DNA of 64,000 bases from Rhodoferax sp. GW822-FHT02A01. Its GTDB lineage: Bacteria; Pseudomonadota; Gammaproteobacteria; Burkholderiales; Burkholderiaceae_C. Of the stretch, positions 54,783-62,312 are shown piece after piece. Under the pieces are notes generated by a model. That model worked only from the letters and a program-made list of their open reading frames with translations. It made no database searches and had not been told where the DNA came from. The translations under genes were made by a program, and so were the position numbers. The stretch is taken from assembly GCF_038784515.1 (NCBI RefSeq), contig NZ_CP152376.1, positions 3,658,001-3,722,000 on the forward strand. Direction: 5' to 3'. How positions within the stretch are numbered: position 1 is the first letter of the stretch; each line of letters starts with the position of its first letter.

Positions 54783-55763
54783 TTAAAGGTCTTTCTCAAA
54801 GACAATGAGAGACACTCCTTCACTTTGAGGTACCGGCGTTCCTCGCTTCACCACGAGGCCGTTTTGACGCAGGGAAACTCCAAGAACGGAAAGGTACTCC
54901 GGTGTTTCATTGTGTTCAATAAGTCGTTGCAGTTCCTTACCCGCGCGCGTAAATGGTAGGGCTGGTATTCGGAAAGGTGCGCCAACAGGGCTGGACAATT
55001 GAATTGTGACGCCGTTGTTGAACGCCACACTTGGTTCTACCTTTGCCGTGGGATTTTGTTGGGAAAACCCAAACTCCATTTGCAAATTTTCTCCATCAAA
55101 AACCAATCCCGCGTCCCGTAAAGACAGAATATCTCCGAATTTCAGACCAAAGGGAGCCAACGAAGTGCTTAGCATTCCGTAAGGTACCGCGATCCATCCG
55201 TCGTTCATGGCAAGAGCGCAAGCCTTCCGAAAAAGCTCTGCTTCCGCCTTAGATAGCTGACGAAGAGCATCTAAAGTCCGCATGCTGTATGCCCCCGGCT
55301 GCGTAACCTCTCCGGCTAAAACCTTACCCCATAGGAATTGAAGGTCGGTATCGCAAACGTTTTCTGCTTCAACGAAAAATTTCCTTCGCCAATCTGCTCC
55401 GACGCTTTCCGACGACACGTGGGCGGGGAGCGCTGCAACAGCGAAGTCCACAATGGATTCAACGTTCAATTGCCCCTCAATTTCACGCGTCAACAGACGC
55501 TGTCGAGCGCGTTCAGCCAGTTCTGGGTGATCTTTGAATGCTTGCTGAATCTGTGCATTTGCGGCCGATATCTGTATGCTGTTAGCTTCAACGCCCGCCT
55601 CGGCATGAGCTTTCGCAATTGCTTTAATCTCGTATGCGCGAGCGTCTGCTTCATTTTTGATGGCTTTGGGGCGGTAATAGCACCCAATCGCAGAGGACAC
55701 GACATCCAATAATTTAGTTAGCGGTTGGCTTAGCCCTGCGAGATCAGTGATTTCCATCGTCAT
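54783..55763 (-). CDS. DUF2806-family protein
   Basis: A 326-residue protein whose beginning MTMEITDLAGLSQPLTKLLD and SAIGCYYRPKAIKNEADARA, with a middle RKFFVEAENVCDTDLQFLWG, match DUF2806 as I know it. Start at 55763, where the family begins; upstream in-frame codons give unrelated sequence. DUF2806 has no established biochemistry. It is AT-richer than core genes and lies among island cargo, so a defence role is conceivable but unsupported here. Confidence 0.75.
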   Translation of the reverse strand: MTMEITDLAGLSQPLTKLLDVVSSAIGCYYRPKAIKNEADARAYEIKAIAKAHAEAGVEANSIQISAANAQIQQAFKDHPELAERARQRLLTREIEGQLNVESIVDFAVAALPAHVSSESVGADWRRKFFVEAENVCDTDLQFLWGKVLAGEVTQPGAYSMRTLDALRQLSKAEAELFRKACALAMNDGWIAVPYGMLSTSLAPFGLKFGDILSLRDAGLVFDGENLQMEFGFSQQNPTAKVEPSVAFNNGVTIQLSSPVGAPFRIPALPFTRAGKELQRLIEHNETPEYLSVLGVSLRQNGLVVKRGTPVPQSEGVSLIVFEKDL

Positions 55764-55888
55764 ATCCAGTACGCTTAGATCAGCATTTGAGACATCAAGA
55801 ATCAATAAGTATCCACGAAATGCAGTGATTAGACGCAAAGCACCTAAATAGGGTTTGCACAGCGTGGCAGGCATAACAATGCATTACC

Positions 55889-55972
55889 AAAACGCAAATT
55901 TAGTGCTGCAAAGGTTAAGCCGAAATCCGCACTTGGCAAAATTGCGCTACTCCAACGCCTCAAGACGCATCA
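55889..55972. repeat. PEP-CTERM-block flanking repeat, left copy
   Basis: CAAAACGCAAATTTAGTGCT and following bases recur, with changes, at about 56893-56978. The two copies flank the PEP-CTERM sequences as imperfect direct repeats of about 85 bp. Confidence 0.6.
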
Positions 55973-56196
55973 GTCACTTCGCCCATTTTCAGGCGGCGAC
56001 GCTGCCAACCAGCAGGCATGAGGAAGATCAGCATTAGCAGCCCCGCCAAGCCCAGCTCTGCTACTGATGGCTCCGGCACTGTGAAGGAGATCGGCCAGAT
56101 CGTCTCAGGATCGGGTAAGTAAGAAAACCGGCCCTTCGTCGCTGTGACTGCCTTCAATCGAACTACTAATTCCCGGAACTGAATCCTGTCTTCCAA
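55960..56196 (-). pseudogene. Duplicate PEP-CTERM tail (gene fragment)
   Basis: A 78-codon frame with the PEP-CTERM anchor VPEPSVAELGLAGLLMLIFL followed by a basic end (GWQRRRL). Upstream it runs through the C-terminal part of the larger PEP-CTERM gene in another frame. It looks like the 3' end of a second PEP-CTERM gene whose body has been lost. Confidence 0.5.
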
Positions 56197-56806
56197 CCAC
56201 CAGAATATACGAAATCACCAACAGGCCCAGCAAGCCCATCATCGCAATGGAAGGCTCCGGCACTGAGGCTGCAATAACGGGCAGGTAGCCTGCGGCCTCT
56301 GCAGCGGGCGTAAAAGGAATGTATAGAACGATGTTGAAGGCTGTGCCATCGTCTTTTGTCATAGTCAGATTTGCAATGGCCGGGGCAAATGCTGATATGA
56401 AACTTGCCCCGGCTCTTGAAAGGCCATTTTTGTCGGTCCAGAGGACCGAAAAGTCTGAGACACCCGCGTTCAGGGCTAGTACGGGCACAGGGCTATTTGG
56501 GATGGAGTCTTGTATTGGTGACCAACCACCATAGAAGGGCGCTTCCATGGTGGTCACACCGCCACCCTCTCCTTCAAAGTCGTAATGCCATCCACTAAAG
56601 TCCTGAAAGGGAATTAGCTCCACAAAAAATGGACTAACAGGCCCGATAGGTTGAGCCAAGGCTACTGGTGCAGTACCACCGACCGAGAGAACTGGAGGGG
56701 CTTCGACGGCAGGGCCGCAGCTGTTTCCGGCACATATAGTCAACGCTTCTGCGCTACCTACGGTACCCAAACTCGATGCCAGCAGCATCATGGTCATGAA
56801 GTTCAT
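56105..56806 (-). CDS. PEP-CTERM domain protein
   Basis: A 233-residue secreted protein: a signal peptide (residues 1-22), a Cys-containing N-terminus, a beta-rich body and, near residue 182, VPEPSIAMMGLLGLLVISYI, the PEP-CTERM anchor recognised by exosortase. The site GGGGAGG precedes the ATG. Normally such proteins end shortly after the basic residues following the helix; this one continues about 30 residues because the repeat at 56136-56175 is read through. Exosortase must be supplied by the chromosome. Confidence 0.78.
   Translation of the reverse strand: MNFMTMMLLASSLGTVGSAEALTICAGNSCGPAVEAPPVLSVGGTAPVALAQPIGPVSPFFVELIPFQDFSGWHYDFEGEGGGVTTMEAPFYGGWSPIQDSIPNSPVPVLALNAGVSDFSVLWTDKNGLSRAGASFISAFAPAIANLTMTKDDGTAFNIVLYIPFTPAAEAAGYLPVIAASVPEPSIAMMGLLGLLVISYILVVGRQDSVPGISSSIEGSHSDEGPVFLLTRS
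56136..56175. repeat. Intergenic-type repeat, copy 2, inside the PEP-CTERM gene
   Basis: Matches the sequence at 54717-54760 over CTTCAATCGAAC and ATTCCCGG. It lies within the 3' end of the PEP-CTERM gene and extends its C-terminus. Confidence 0.4.
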
Positions 56807-56892
56807 TATTCCTCCCCTTTGCTTCTTTGCAGCATTGAATCAAGTATTCATGACATGCATGAGTCGAGAAGAGAGAGGCGCAAACAGCATCC

Positions 56893-56978
56893 CCAAAACG
56901 CAAATTTAGTCCTGGTAAAGGTTAAGTGAAAACCTGCGCCTGGTAAAAAATGCCCAACCCCAACTCACCAAGGCGCAA
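56893..56978. repeat. PEP-CTERM-block flanking repeat, right copy
   Basis: CCAAAACGCAAATTTAGTCC and following bases, the imperfect partner of 55889-55972. Confidence 0.6.
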
Positions 56979-56997
56979 CAAACGTGCCGGTGTGGGA

Positions 56998-57018
56998 GTT
57001 TGCGGACGCCGGTTCAAG
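56998..57018. repeat. Degenerate copy of the ssrA T-arm
   Basis: GTTTGCGGACGCCGGTTCAAG differs from the tmRNA segment at about 30125-30145 at only three positions. Probably the relic of an older attachment site. Confidence 0.6.
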
Positions 57019-57056
57019 TGAGAAATGCGGACTTCATACCCGCTATCATCCGGCTA

Positions 57057-57079
57057 GGTGTGCCATTTCGGTGTGCCAT
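57057..57079. repeat. Right-end GGTGTGCCAT pair of element 2
   Basis: Two direct copies 13 bp apart, matching the pair beside the element 2 integrase. Confidence 0.6.
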
Positions 57080-57138
57080 TGTTCATCAACAATGCCGCTA
57101 AGTCATTGATTCATATGGAATACATTGGCCGGGTTCGT

Positions 57139-57204
57139 ATCCCCCCAGCTCCACCATACCCCTAGACAAAGGCCGCCAAGATTAACCGCTTGGCGGCCTT
57201 TTTC
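57139..57204. repeat. attR: ssrA 3' end plus terminator, copy 3
   Basis: A 66-bp partner of 30145-30210 with two visible mismatches. It retains the original chromosomal ssrA 3' tail and terminator. Confidence 0.9.
57165..57204 (+). terminator. Original ssrA terminator, now 27 kb from ssrA
   Basis: The same GGCCGCCAAG/CTTGGCGGCC hairpin and T run as at 30171-30210, displaced by the two insertions. Confidence 0.85.
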
Positions 57205-57326
57205 ATTGCAAATTGCCTGCTTGCAGATAAGTTTTGAATTGCACAGTGAAAGTGCCGCTAATTGATCAATTGTGCATTGACTTCATCAAGAAAATGAAGA
57301 CGTTTGGTACTCATAACTTTCACATC

Positions 57327-57572
57327 ATGAAGCAATTTGTTTTCAGCTTGAATCTGACTACGCAGGAGTACTTGCAGTATTACCGCGGCAGCGTCGATAA
57401 GGTCGTAGCCCAATGTGTTGATGGTCGCACGGTCCAGTTCCCGGCCGGACTGTTGGCGCCGCATGTGACCAGCTGGGGCGTTCGAGGGGAGTTTGTGTTG
57501 ACCTGTGATGAAGATCGCAAAGGCGCACAGCTGATGCGTCGGCAATCCCATGCCATGGCGGCCGCCTTGTAA
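57327..57572 (+). CDS. DUF2835-like protein, 81 aa
   Basis: Core FSLNLTTQEYLQYYRGSVDK, DGRTVQFPAGLLAPHVT and GVRGEFVLTCDEDRKG match small DUF2835-type proteins of unknown function. ATG at 57327 fits the family start; earlier in-frame codons look non-coding. It is the first core gene after the islands and is followed by a terminator. Confidence 0.8.
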   Translation: MKQFVFSLNLTTQEYLQYYRGSVDKVVAQCVDGRTVQFPAGLLAPHVTSWGVRGEFVLTCDEDRKGAQLMRRQSHAMAAAL

Positions 57573-57643
57573 CAGGAAGTGACTCGCCAAGTTTTTGCTC
57601 CAACCCGGATAGCAGAACGTCCGCCTACAGACTCCCGATTTAC

Positions 57644-57678
57644 AGGCCGCCGAAGTGATGCACTTGGCGGCCTTTTTC
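57644..57678 (+). terminator. Terminator after the DUF2835-like gene
   Basis: AGGCCGCC..GGCGGCCT hairpin with a T run. Its stem is very like the ssrA terminator stem. Confidence 0.8.
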
Positions 57679-57692
57679 TTGCCAGCAAGGAA

Positions 57693-57971
57693 TCAAAGAT
57701 CGCCGAAGGCCGAGGGCCGGTAGCTCAGGACTTTGGGGGCGTAGGACCTTTCTGAAAAGGCAGGGAAGACTTGGTCGTGAAGCTGCTGTAGTGTGATAAA
57801 CGATGCAACCACTCGGAGGGGAAATCCTTCGCGCTGGTGACCACGCGTGTTGGTCAGTAGCTCGTTCATCAGGTCCGTAAATTCCTGGTTGCCCCAGAAA
57901 AATTTGATCTTTCTTGCTATTTCCGGATAGGCCTCCAGAACGAGCTGGTAGTTATCTTGCAAAGCGCTCAT
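57693..57971 (-). CDS. Hypothetical protein, 92 aa
   Basis: A small soluble protein (MSALQDNYQLVLEAYPEIAR, EFTDLMNELLTNTRGHQREG). The ATG at 57971 is used; one codon pair upstream is alternative. No family recognised. Confidence 0.55.
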   Translation of the reverse strand: MSALQDNYQLVLEAYPEIARKIKFFWGNQEFTDLMNELLTNTRGHQREGFPLRVVASFITLQQLHDQVFPAFSERSYAPKVLSYRPSAFGDL

Positions 57972-58112
57972 GATCAATAGAAAGTGGACGGATTCCCATT
58001 ACAGATCCAGTGTTACTCACTCGCGAAATGCCAGAGCGTTGATGAGCGTTTCTTTTTCCGCTCATTTTTCAGCTTGCAGTGTGCCTCCTCAAGGGCTAGT
58101 TGCATCCCCATT

Positions 58113-58571
58113 TCAACTTCCATGGGCGCTGCCTGGCTTGACCTGAAACTGGATGCGCTGATAGATGGACTGCGCGTATTGATCTCGACGCCAGGGAGTG
58201 TTGGAATGGAAGGCACCTACGGCTTGCCAAGTGTTTCCGTGCCGAATCATGTGCAGTGACAGGATGTAGGCTCCCACATGCATATTGATACAAGGGTTGA
58301 GCAGGTTCTCTGACGTAATGCCGAACTTGCTCAGGTGCGGCAGCCATTTCGTGTTGATTTGCGTCAGGCCAACGTCCTGGCTACCATCCGCATTCACATG
58401 CACTGCGTTCGGGTTCAAACCGGATTCTTGGGCTGCAATGGCGTAGAGAACCTGTGAGTTCACCCCATACCGCTGGGCGGCGCCTTCCCAGCTGCATAGG
58501 TTTGTGCTGCCAGCCGAAGCAGTCCAAGACAGCAATGCCGTCAATAAGAAAATTGCAAATTTGAAGTTCAT
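58113..58571 (-). CDS. Secreted lytic transglycosylase (SLT domain)
   Basis: A 152-residue periplasmic murein-cleaving enzyme: signal peptide (MNFKFAIFLLTALLSWTASA), then a small SLT domain with the catalytic Glu in YAIAAQESGLNP, DVGLTQINTKW and the NPCINMHVGAYIL motif. Small enzymes of this type commonly open the wall for secretion or pilus machines. It stands alone in front of the divergent sigma factor gene. Confidence 0.88.
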   Translation of the reverse strand: MNFKFAIFLLTALLSWTASAGSTNLCSWEGAAQRYGVNSQVLYAIAAQESGLNPNAVHVNADGSQDVGLTQINTKWLPHLSKFGITSENLLNPCINMHVGAYILSLHMIRHGNTWQAVGAFHSNTPWRRDQYAQSIYQRIQFQVKPGSAHGS

Positions 58572-58786
58572 TGCCAGATAGCGGTGGTTTTCGGCATGGG
58601 TAAGTTGCTGGCATTGTCTTGTCAAGTGCTTGTTGGCAATGGGCGGAGAAAGGGGACTTTCCCCGCATTTTCTTTTTGGCACTTTGGGCAGCAACGTTGC
58701 GAAAAACCTCAACATGGAGCCCGAATCGCACGATATAAGCTTTGAAAGGCAATGCAGAACGCGCTACGCAGCTTGCGGCCACCATG

Positions 58787-59536
58787 CAAAATATATCGAC
58801 ACAGGAACTTCAGCGGCAGGTCAAGGAGCACACGCCTCTTGTAGAGGCGTTGGCAAGAAGCCTCGCGCGCAAGCTTCCATCGAACGTAGAAGCGGATGAT
58901 CTGGTGCAAGACGGGCATGTTGCGCTGATCAATTCCATCCTGTCGACATCCAAAAAGCTGACGACGGCACATTTCAAGAATTATTTGGCGATGCGCGTAC
59001 ATGGCGCCATGCTGGACGGATTGCGCGAGCTGGACCACGGTTCGCGCCAGTTGCGCAGAGGCATGCGTGGCGTGGAGCTGGCGATCCAGAGGCTGGGGCA
59101 TCAATTGGGCCGTATGCCACTGGAGCATGAAGTGGCGACGGAATTGGGCATGACGCTCAAGAAATACCAACGCATGCTGCAGGATGCGTCGGACTATGCC
59201 CTGATTTCCCTGGACGACATCATGGAGTCTGACGGGCGCGCAAAGGATCCTTTGGCCAATGTGGACTCCGACCCATTGAAGGTTCTGGAGCGCTCGGCTT
59301 TGAAAGATAGTCTGGCGTCAGCCCTGTTGGCTCTATCGAAGCAGAGCAGCGCAATCTTGCGCCTTTACTATGTGGAAGACCTCACGATGGTTGAAATCGG
59401 CAAGCTACTCCAGGTCAGTGAAGCGCGGGTCAGTCAGGTTCATGCCCAAGCCATAGCTGAATTGCGGGCCAGATTGCTGGATGGTTCCGGACTGATTCCG
59501 GTACTCAAGCCCAGGCGTTCACCCCGCGTTCGCTAG
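58787..59536 (+). CDS. fliA: FliA-type sigma factor (sigma-28 family)
   Basis: A 249-residue RNA polymerase sigma factor with region 2 (LVEALARSLARKLPSNVEAD, DLVQDGHVALINSI), region 3 and region 4 (LSKQSSAILRLYYVEDLTMV, EIGKLLQVSEARVSQVHAQA), the FliA/WhiG pattern. It would direct transcription of late flagellar genes, but no flagellar gene is near, so it may be a paralogue with another regulon. Its end overlaps the convergent ferredoxin gene by 18 nt. Confidence 0.85.
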   Translation, partial: QNISTQELQRQVKEHTPLVEALARSLARKLPSNVEADDLVQDGHVALINSILSTSKKLTTAHFKNYLAMRVHGAMLDGLRELDHGSRQLRRGMRGVELAIQRLGHQLGRMPLEHEVATELGMTLKKYQRMLQDASDYALISLDDIMESDGRAKDPLANVDSDPLKVLERSALKDSLASALLALSKQSSAILRLYYVEDLTMVEIGKLLQVSEARVSQVHAQAIAELRARLLDGSGLIPVLKPRRSPRVR

Positions 59537-59770
59537 CGCCGGCTGGCTGGGCATTGCAATGTCACCGGTCGTCATTGTTATGGCGCCAACCGGGCAACGC
59601 GCCTCGCAACGGCGGCATCCTGTGCAGTTGGCCTCATCCTGTAATACCGCGAATTTGCGCCATTCGATTGTCCGGAACGCGATCAATGGCAAGGGGCAGG
59701 CCGCGATGCACCGACCGCAGCCGGTGCAACGGGTAGGATCAATCAAAGGAATCTGCGGCGCACGAGGCAT
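59519..59770 (-). CDS. Ferredoxin with two 4Fe-4S clusters
   Basis: An 83-residue protein with two cluster motifs, CTGCGRCIAACPL and CTGCRRCEARCPV, each C-x2-C-x2-C-x3-C. An electron carrier of the bacterial 2[4Fe-4S] type; partner unknown. Start at 59770 gives the usual short N-terminus. It is divergent from the pseudouridine synthase gene with a 67-nt gap. Confidence 0.88.
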   Translation of the reverse strand: MPRAPQIPLIDPTRCTGCGRCIAACPLPLIAFRTIEWRKFAVLQDEANCTGCRRCEARCPVGAITMTTGDIAMPSQPALANAG

Positions 59771-59837
59771 GTCGGAAAGTGTAGCGATCAACGGCAATTT
59801 CGGCCAATTGCGGCGCGGCACTGCCATACTACGCGCC

Positions 59838-60584
59838 ATGCAATTGCAGGACATTCTCTATTCCCAAGGCTTTGGCACGCGCCGCGTCTGTGCCGGACTG
59901 ATTCAGCAGGGCCATGTACAAGTATTCGGTTCCGGAGGAGCGGAGCTATCACAGACTTGTACCGACGCTTCAGCAGAGTTCGATACCGAGGGGCTGCGCT
60001 TCAAGGTACAGGGCGTTGTCTGGCCATATGCGGAAAAGGCTTATCTGGTGCTGAACAAGCCCACGGCTACCGAGTGCTCGCAAAAGCCTTCGACCTATCC
60101 CAGCATATATACGCTGCTGCCTTCGCCGCTGCGCATGCGACCGCAAAAAGGCGCTGTCCAAGGTGTCCAGGCCGTTGGGCGGCTGGACCAGGACACCACT
60201 GGCATGCTGCTGTTGACCGACGATGGCAAGTTCATCCACCGCATGAGCTCGCCGCGCCACCATGTGCCCAAAGTTTACGAGGTGCGGGTGAAGCATCCCC
60301 TGGATGAACGCCAGATCAATAAGCTGCTGGAAGGCGTGGTGCTGGAAGATGACCCCAAGCCCGTGCGTGCAGCCGCATGCGAAGCGACCGGCGAGTTTGA
60401 TCTGCGCCTGACCCTGACGGAAGGCAAGTACCACCAAGTCAAGCGCATGCTGGCTGCTGTGAGCAACCGGGTGGAGGGGCTGCACCGATCGCAAATTGGC
60501 GGCTTGAAATTGCCTGCGGATTTGGCGCCCGGCCAGTGGCGCTGGCTCTCATCTGATGATCTGGCGTTGATAGCGGGAGCATGA
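59838..60584 (+). CDS. Pseudouridine synthase, RsuA family
   Basis: A 248-residue rRNA modification enzyme: an S4-like N-terminus, AYLVLNKPT and the catalytic Asp in VGRLDQDTTGMLLLT, then EGKYHQVKRMLAA. The family includes RsuA (16S rRNA position 516) and RluE/RluB. Its stop overlaps the next gene (ATGA). Confidence 0.9.
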   Translation: MQLQDILYSQGFGTRRVCAGLIQQGHVQVFGSGGAELSQTCTDASAEFDTEGLRFKVQGVVWPYAEKAYLVLNKPTATECSQKPSTYPSIYTLLPSPLRMRPQKGAVQGVQAVGRLDQDTTGMLLLTDDGKFIHRMSSPRHHVPKVYEVRVKHPLDERQINKLLEGVVLEDDPKPVRAAACEATGEFDLRLTLTEGKYHQVKRMLAAVSNRVEGLHRSQIGGLKLPADLAPGQWRWLSSDDLALIAGA

Positions 60585-61372
60585 AAAACACCGCGACTCT
60601 CCCTCGTGCAATCGGGCTGCTCATGATGTGCGCCCTGGTTCAGCCAGCGCATTCTGCAGAGGCTGGAAGTCCGCAGGCGTGCGCGCAACCGGTGTACCTG
60701 ACGGTAGCCCCCGGGCACATGGAGTTTGCCCCGCAGGTCGCCGATATATTGCGCAGGCAGCAGGTGACGGCGACCTTTTTTGCCTCCAACCTGAGCACCC
60801 GAAATGGTGGCGGAAGTCTGGGGGAGCAATGGGGCAGTTGGTGGAAAGTGATCGCCCAGCAAGGGCATGAGTTCGCGTCACAGACCTATGATCACGTCGT
60901 CTGGCGGGGCGATGTGGCAGGCTATAAACCGGCCTTTCGCATGAAGCCGGAATCTGGAGCCTTTGCAGGGCGTGAGTTCACTTTTGATCCGCCCAAGTAT
61001 TGCGAACAGATCGGGCATGCCGCGGACCGCATTGCCTATTACACCGGAAAGAAACCCTTGCCACTCTTTCATGCCCCGGCGGGAAAGGTGTCATCCAAGC
61101 TGCTGGCGGCCGCCAGTGCGTGTGGCTACGCGTATGTCGGAGCGACCGGGGCTGGGCACTTGGTGGGCAGCCTGTCAGTTCGGTCGGCTGCCGCAGATAT
61201 CCGTGCCGGTGACGTGTTGCTCGTGGATCTGGAGACTTCGGCGTCGGCCAAACCCTGGGCCGTGGATAACCTGGAGGCTCTGATCGTCGGGCTCAAGGAG
61301 CGTGGTCTGTGTTTTGAAAGCCTGCGCAAGCATCCCGTTTTCAAGGACTGGATCGCAAACCACGGCGGCTGA
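60581..61372 (+). CDS. Secreted polysaccharide-deacetylase-fold protein with degenerate first motif
   Basis: A 263-residue protein: a signal peptide (cleavage after PAHSA), then a NodB-like fold. The strand QPVYLTVAPGHMEFAPQVAD takes the place of the usual TFDDGP motif, so the catalytic Asp pair is missing. Later HEFASQTYDH may supply the metal histidines, and PLFHAPAGK corresponds to the RPP motif. It may bind glycan without deacetylating it, or act on another substrate. Its start overlaps the pseudouridine synthase gene. Confidence 0.72.
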   Translation: MKNTATLPRAIGLLMMCALVQPAHSAEAGSPQACAQPVYLTVAPGHMEFAPQVADILRRQQVTATFFASNLSTRNGGGSLGEQWGSWWKVIAQQGHEFASQTYDHVVWRGDVAGYKPAFRMKPESGAFAGREFTFDPPKYCEQIGHAADRIAYYTGKKPLPLFHAPAGKVSSKLLAAASACGYAYVGATGAGHLVGSLSVRSAAADIRAGDVLLVDLETSASAKPWAVDNLEALIVGLKERGLCFESLRKHPVFKDWIANHGG

Positions 61373-61404
61373 TGCATGTTTCGGGTACACGGTATGCTCA
61401 GCGT

Positions 61405-62301
61405 ATGAACCTGTTTTTGGATTCTTTCTGGCGCGCTGCGGTGTACTGTGTGCGCCCGCGCGTGATTGCGCTCTCTGTCCTGCCGTTGGTGCTGATCGTT
61501 CTGCTCACCATGGTTACAGGCTACTTCTTCTGGGACATGGCACTGGATCAGGTGCGCGTGTGGATAGATTCGTTTCCCTATCTCGATCAAGTCTGGCAAT
61601 GGCTGGAGAGCGTAGGTGCCGGCAAGCTCAAGGCCGTACTGGCCCCGTTGCTGGTGGTGTTTGCCGTGACCCCCCTGATCGTTGTGATCTCCATGCTGAC
61701 GGTTGCGCTGATGATGACGCCTGCCTTGGTCAATCTGGTCGCGGCGAATCGTTTTGCCGGTCTGGAAGTCCGGCAAGGAGGCGGTCTTGCCTCCAGTCTG
61801 GCGTGGTCGTTGTTCTCCACTCTGCTGGCGGCTCTGGCTCTTTTGGTTTCGGTTCCCCTGTGGTTGTTGCCTCCGCTGGTTTTGCTGATCCCCCCTTTGA
61901 TATGGGGTTGGCTAACCTACCGTGTGATGGCGTTCGATGCGCTGGCCAAACATGCCAGCAAGGAAGAGCGCCGATTGCTGTTCAAGCGACACGGAACCTG
62001 GCTGCTGTTGATGGGCGTGATCTGTGGCTACCTGGGTGCATCCCCCAGCGTGGTGTGGGCCATGGGCGCAGGTTTTGCGCCGGCCTTCGTGTTCCTGGTG
62101 CCCATGGCCATCTGGATTTACACCCTGGTTTTTGCCTTTGCTTCGCTTTGGTTTACCCACTATTGCCTGGGTGCTTTGCATGCACTGCGTCAACAGACCA
62201 ACGCCCAAGCCGAAGTGCCTGCTTCCGCACCTGCCGCACAGGAGGTGACCCCTGTGCCGCTCGTTGGCGGCCCCTCATCTCAGACGCAACCTTCGCCTTA
62301 G
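61405..62301 (+). CDS. EI24-domain membrane protein
   Basis: A 298-residue protein with about six hydrophobic segments (ALSVLPLVLIVLLTMVTGYF, WLLLMGVICGYLGASPSVVW) and the EI24/CysZ-like pattern. CysZ imports sulfate in some bacteria; function here is unknown. ATG at 61405 is preferred to 61372. The last 30 residues are Pro/Ala-rich. Confidence 0.78.
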   Translation: MNLFLDSFWRAAVYCVRPRVIALSVLPLVLIVLLTMVTGYFFWDMALDQVRVWIDSFPYLDQVWQWLESVGAGKLKAVLAPLLVVFAVTPLIVVISMLTVALMMTPALVNLVAANRFAGLEVRQGGGLASSLAWSLFSTLLAALALLVSVPLWLLPPLVLLIPPLIWGWLTYRVMAFDALAKHASKEERRLLFKRHGTWLLLMGVICGYLGASPSVVWAMGAGFAPAFVFLVPMAIWIYTLVFAFASLWFTHYCLGALHALRQQTNAQAEVPASAPAAQEVTPVPLVGGPSSQTQPSP

Positions 62302-62312
62302 AAAGTCCGTTT

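Larger units (their letters stand above)
51007..57156. mobile_element. Element 2: small ssrA-integrated island
   Basis: About 6.1 kb between the internal and right attachment sites. It carries a DUF6538-type integrase reading away from the left site, a serine recombinase, three small overlapping genes, a DUF2806 protein and PEP-CTERM sequences. GGTGTGCCAT pairs at both ends (51071-51093 and 57057-57079), each with 13-bp spacing, mark it as its own unit. Confidence 0.82.
56807..57326. other. Right-end region of element 2 and attachment site, no gene
   Basis: About 520 bp without a supported gene. It holds the right flanking repeat (56893-56978), a degenerate tmRNA T-arm copy (56998-57018), the GGTGTGCCAT pair (57057-57079), the right attachment site (57139-57204) and the displaced ssrA terminator (57165-57204). 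Confidence 0.7.

Noticed and set aside
30163..57156. tRNA genes in the islands
   Set aside because: I saw only tmRNA 3' fragments, no full cloverleaf.
57984..58259. 91-codon frame opposite the lytic transglycosylase
   Set aside because: Overlaps the antisense of a supported gene and lacks protein-like features.
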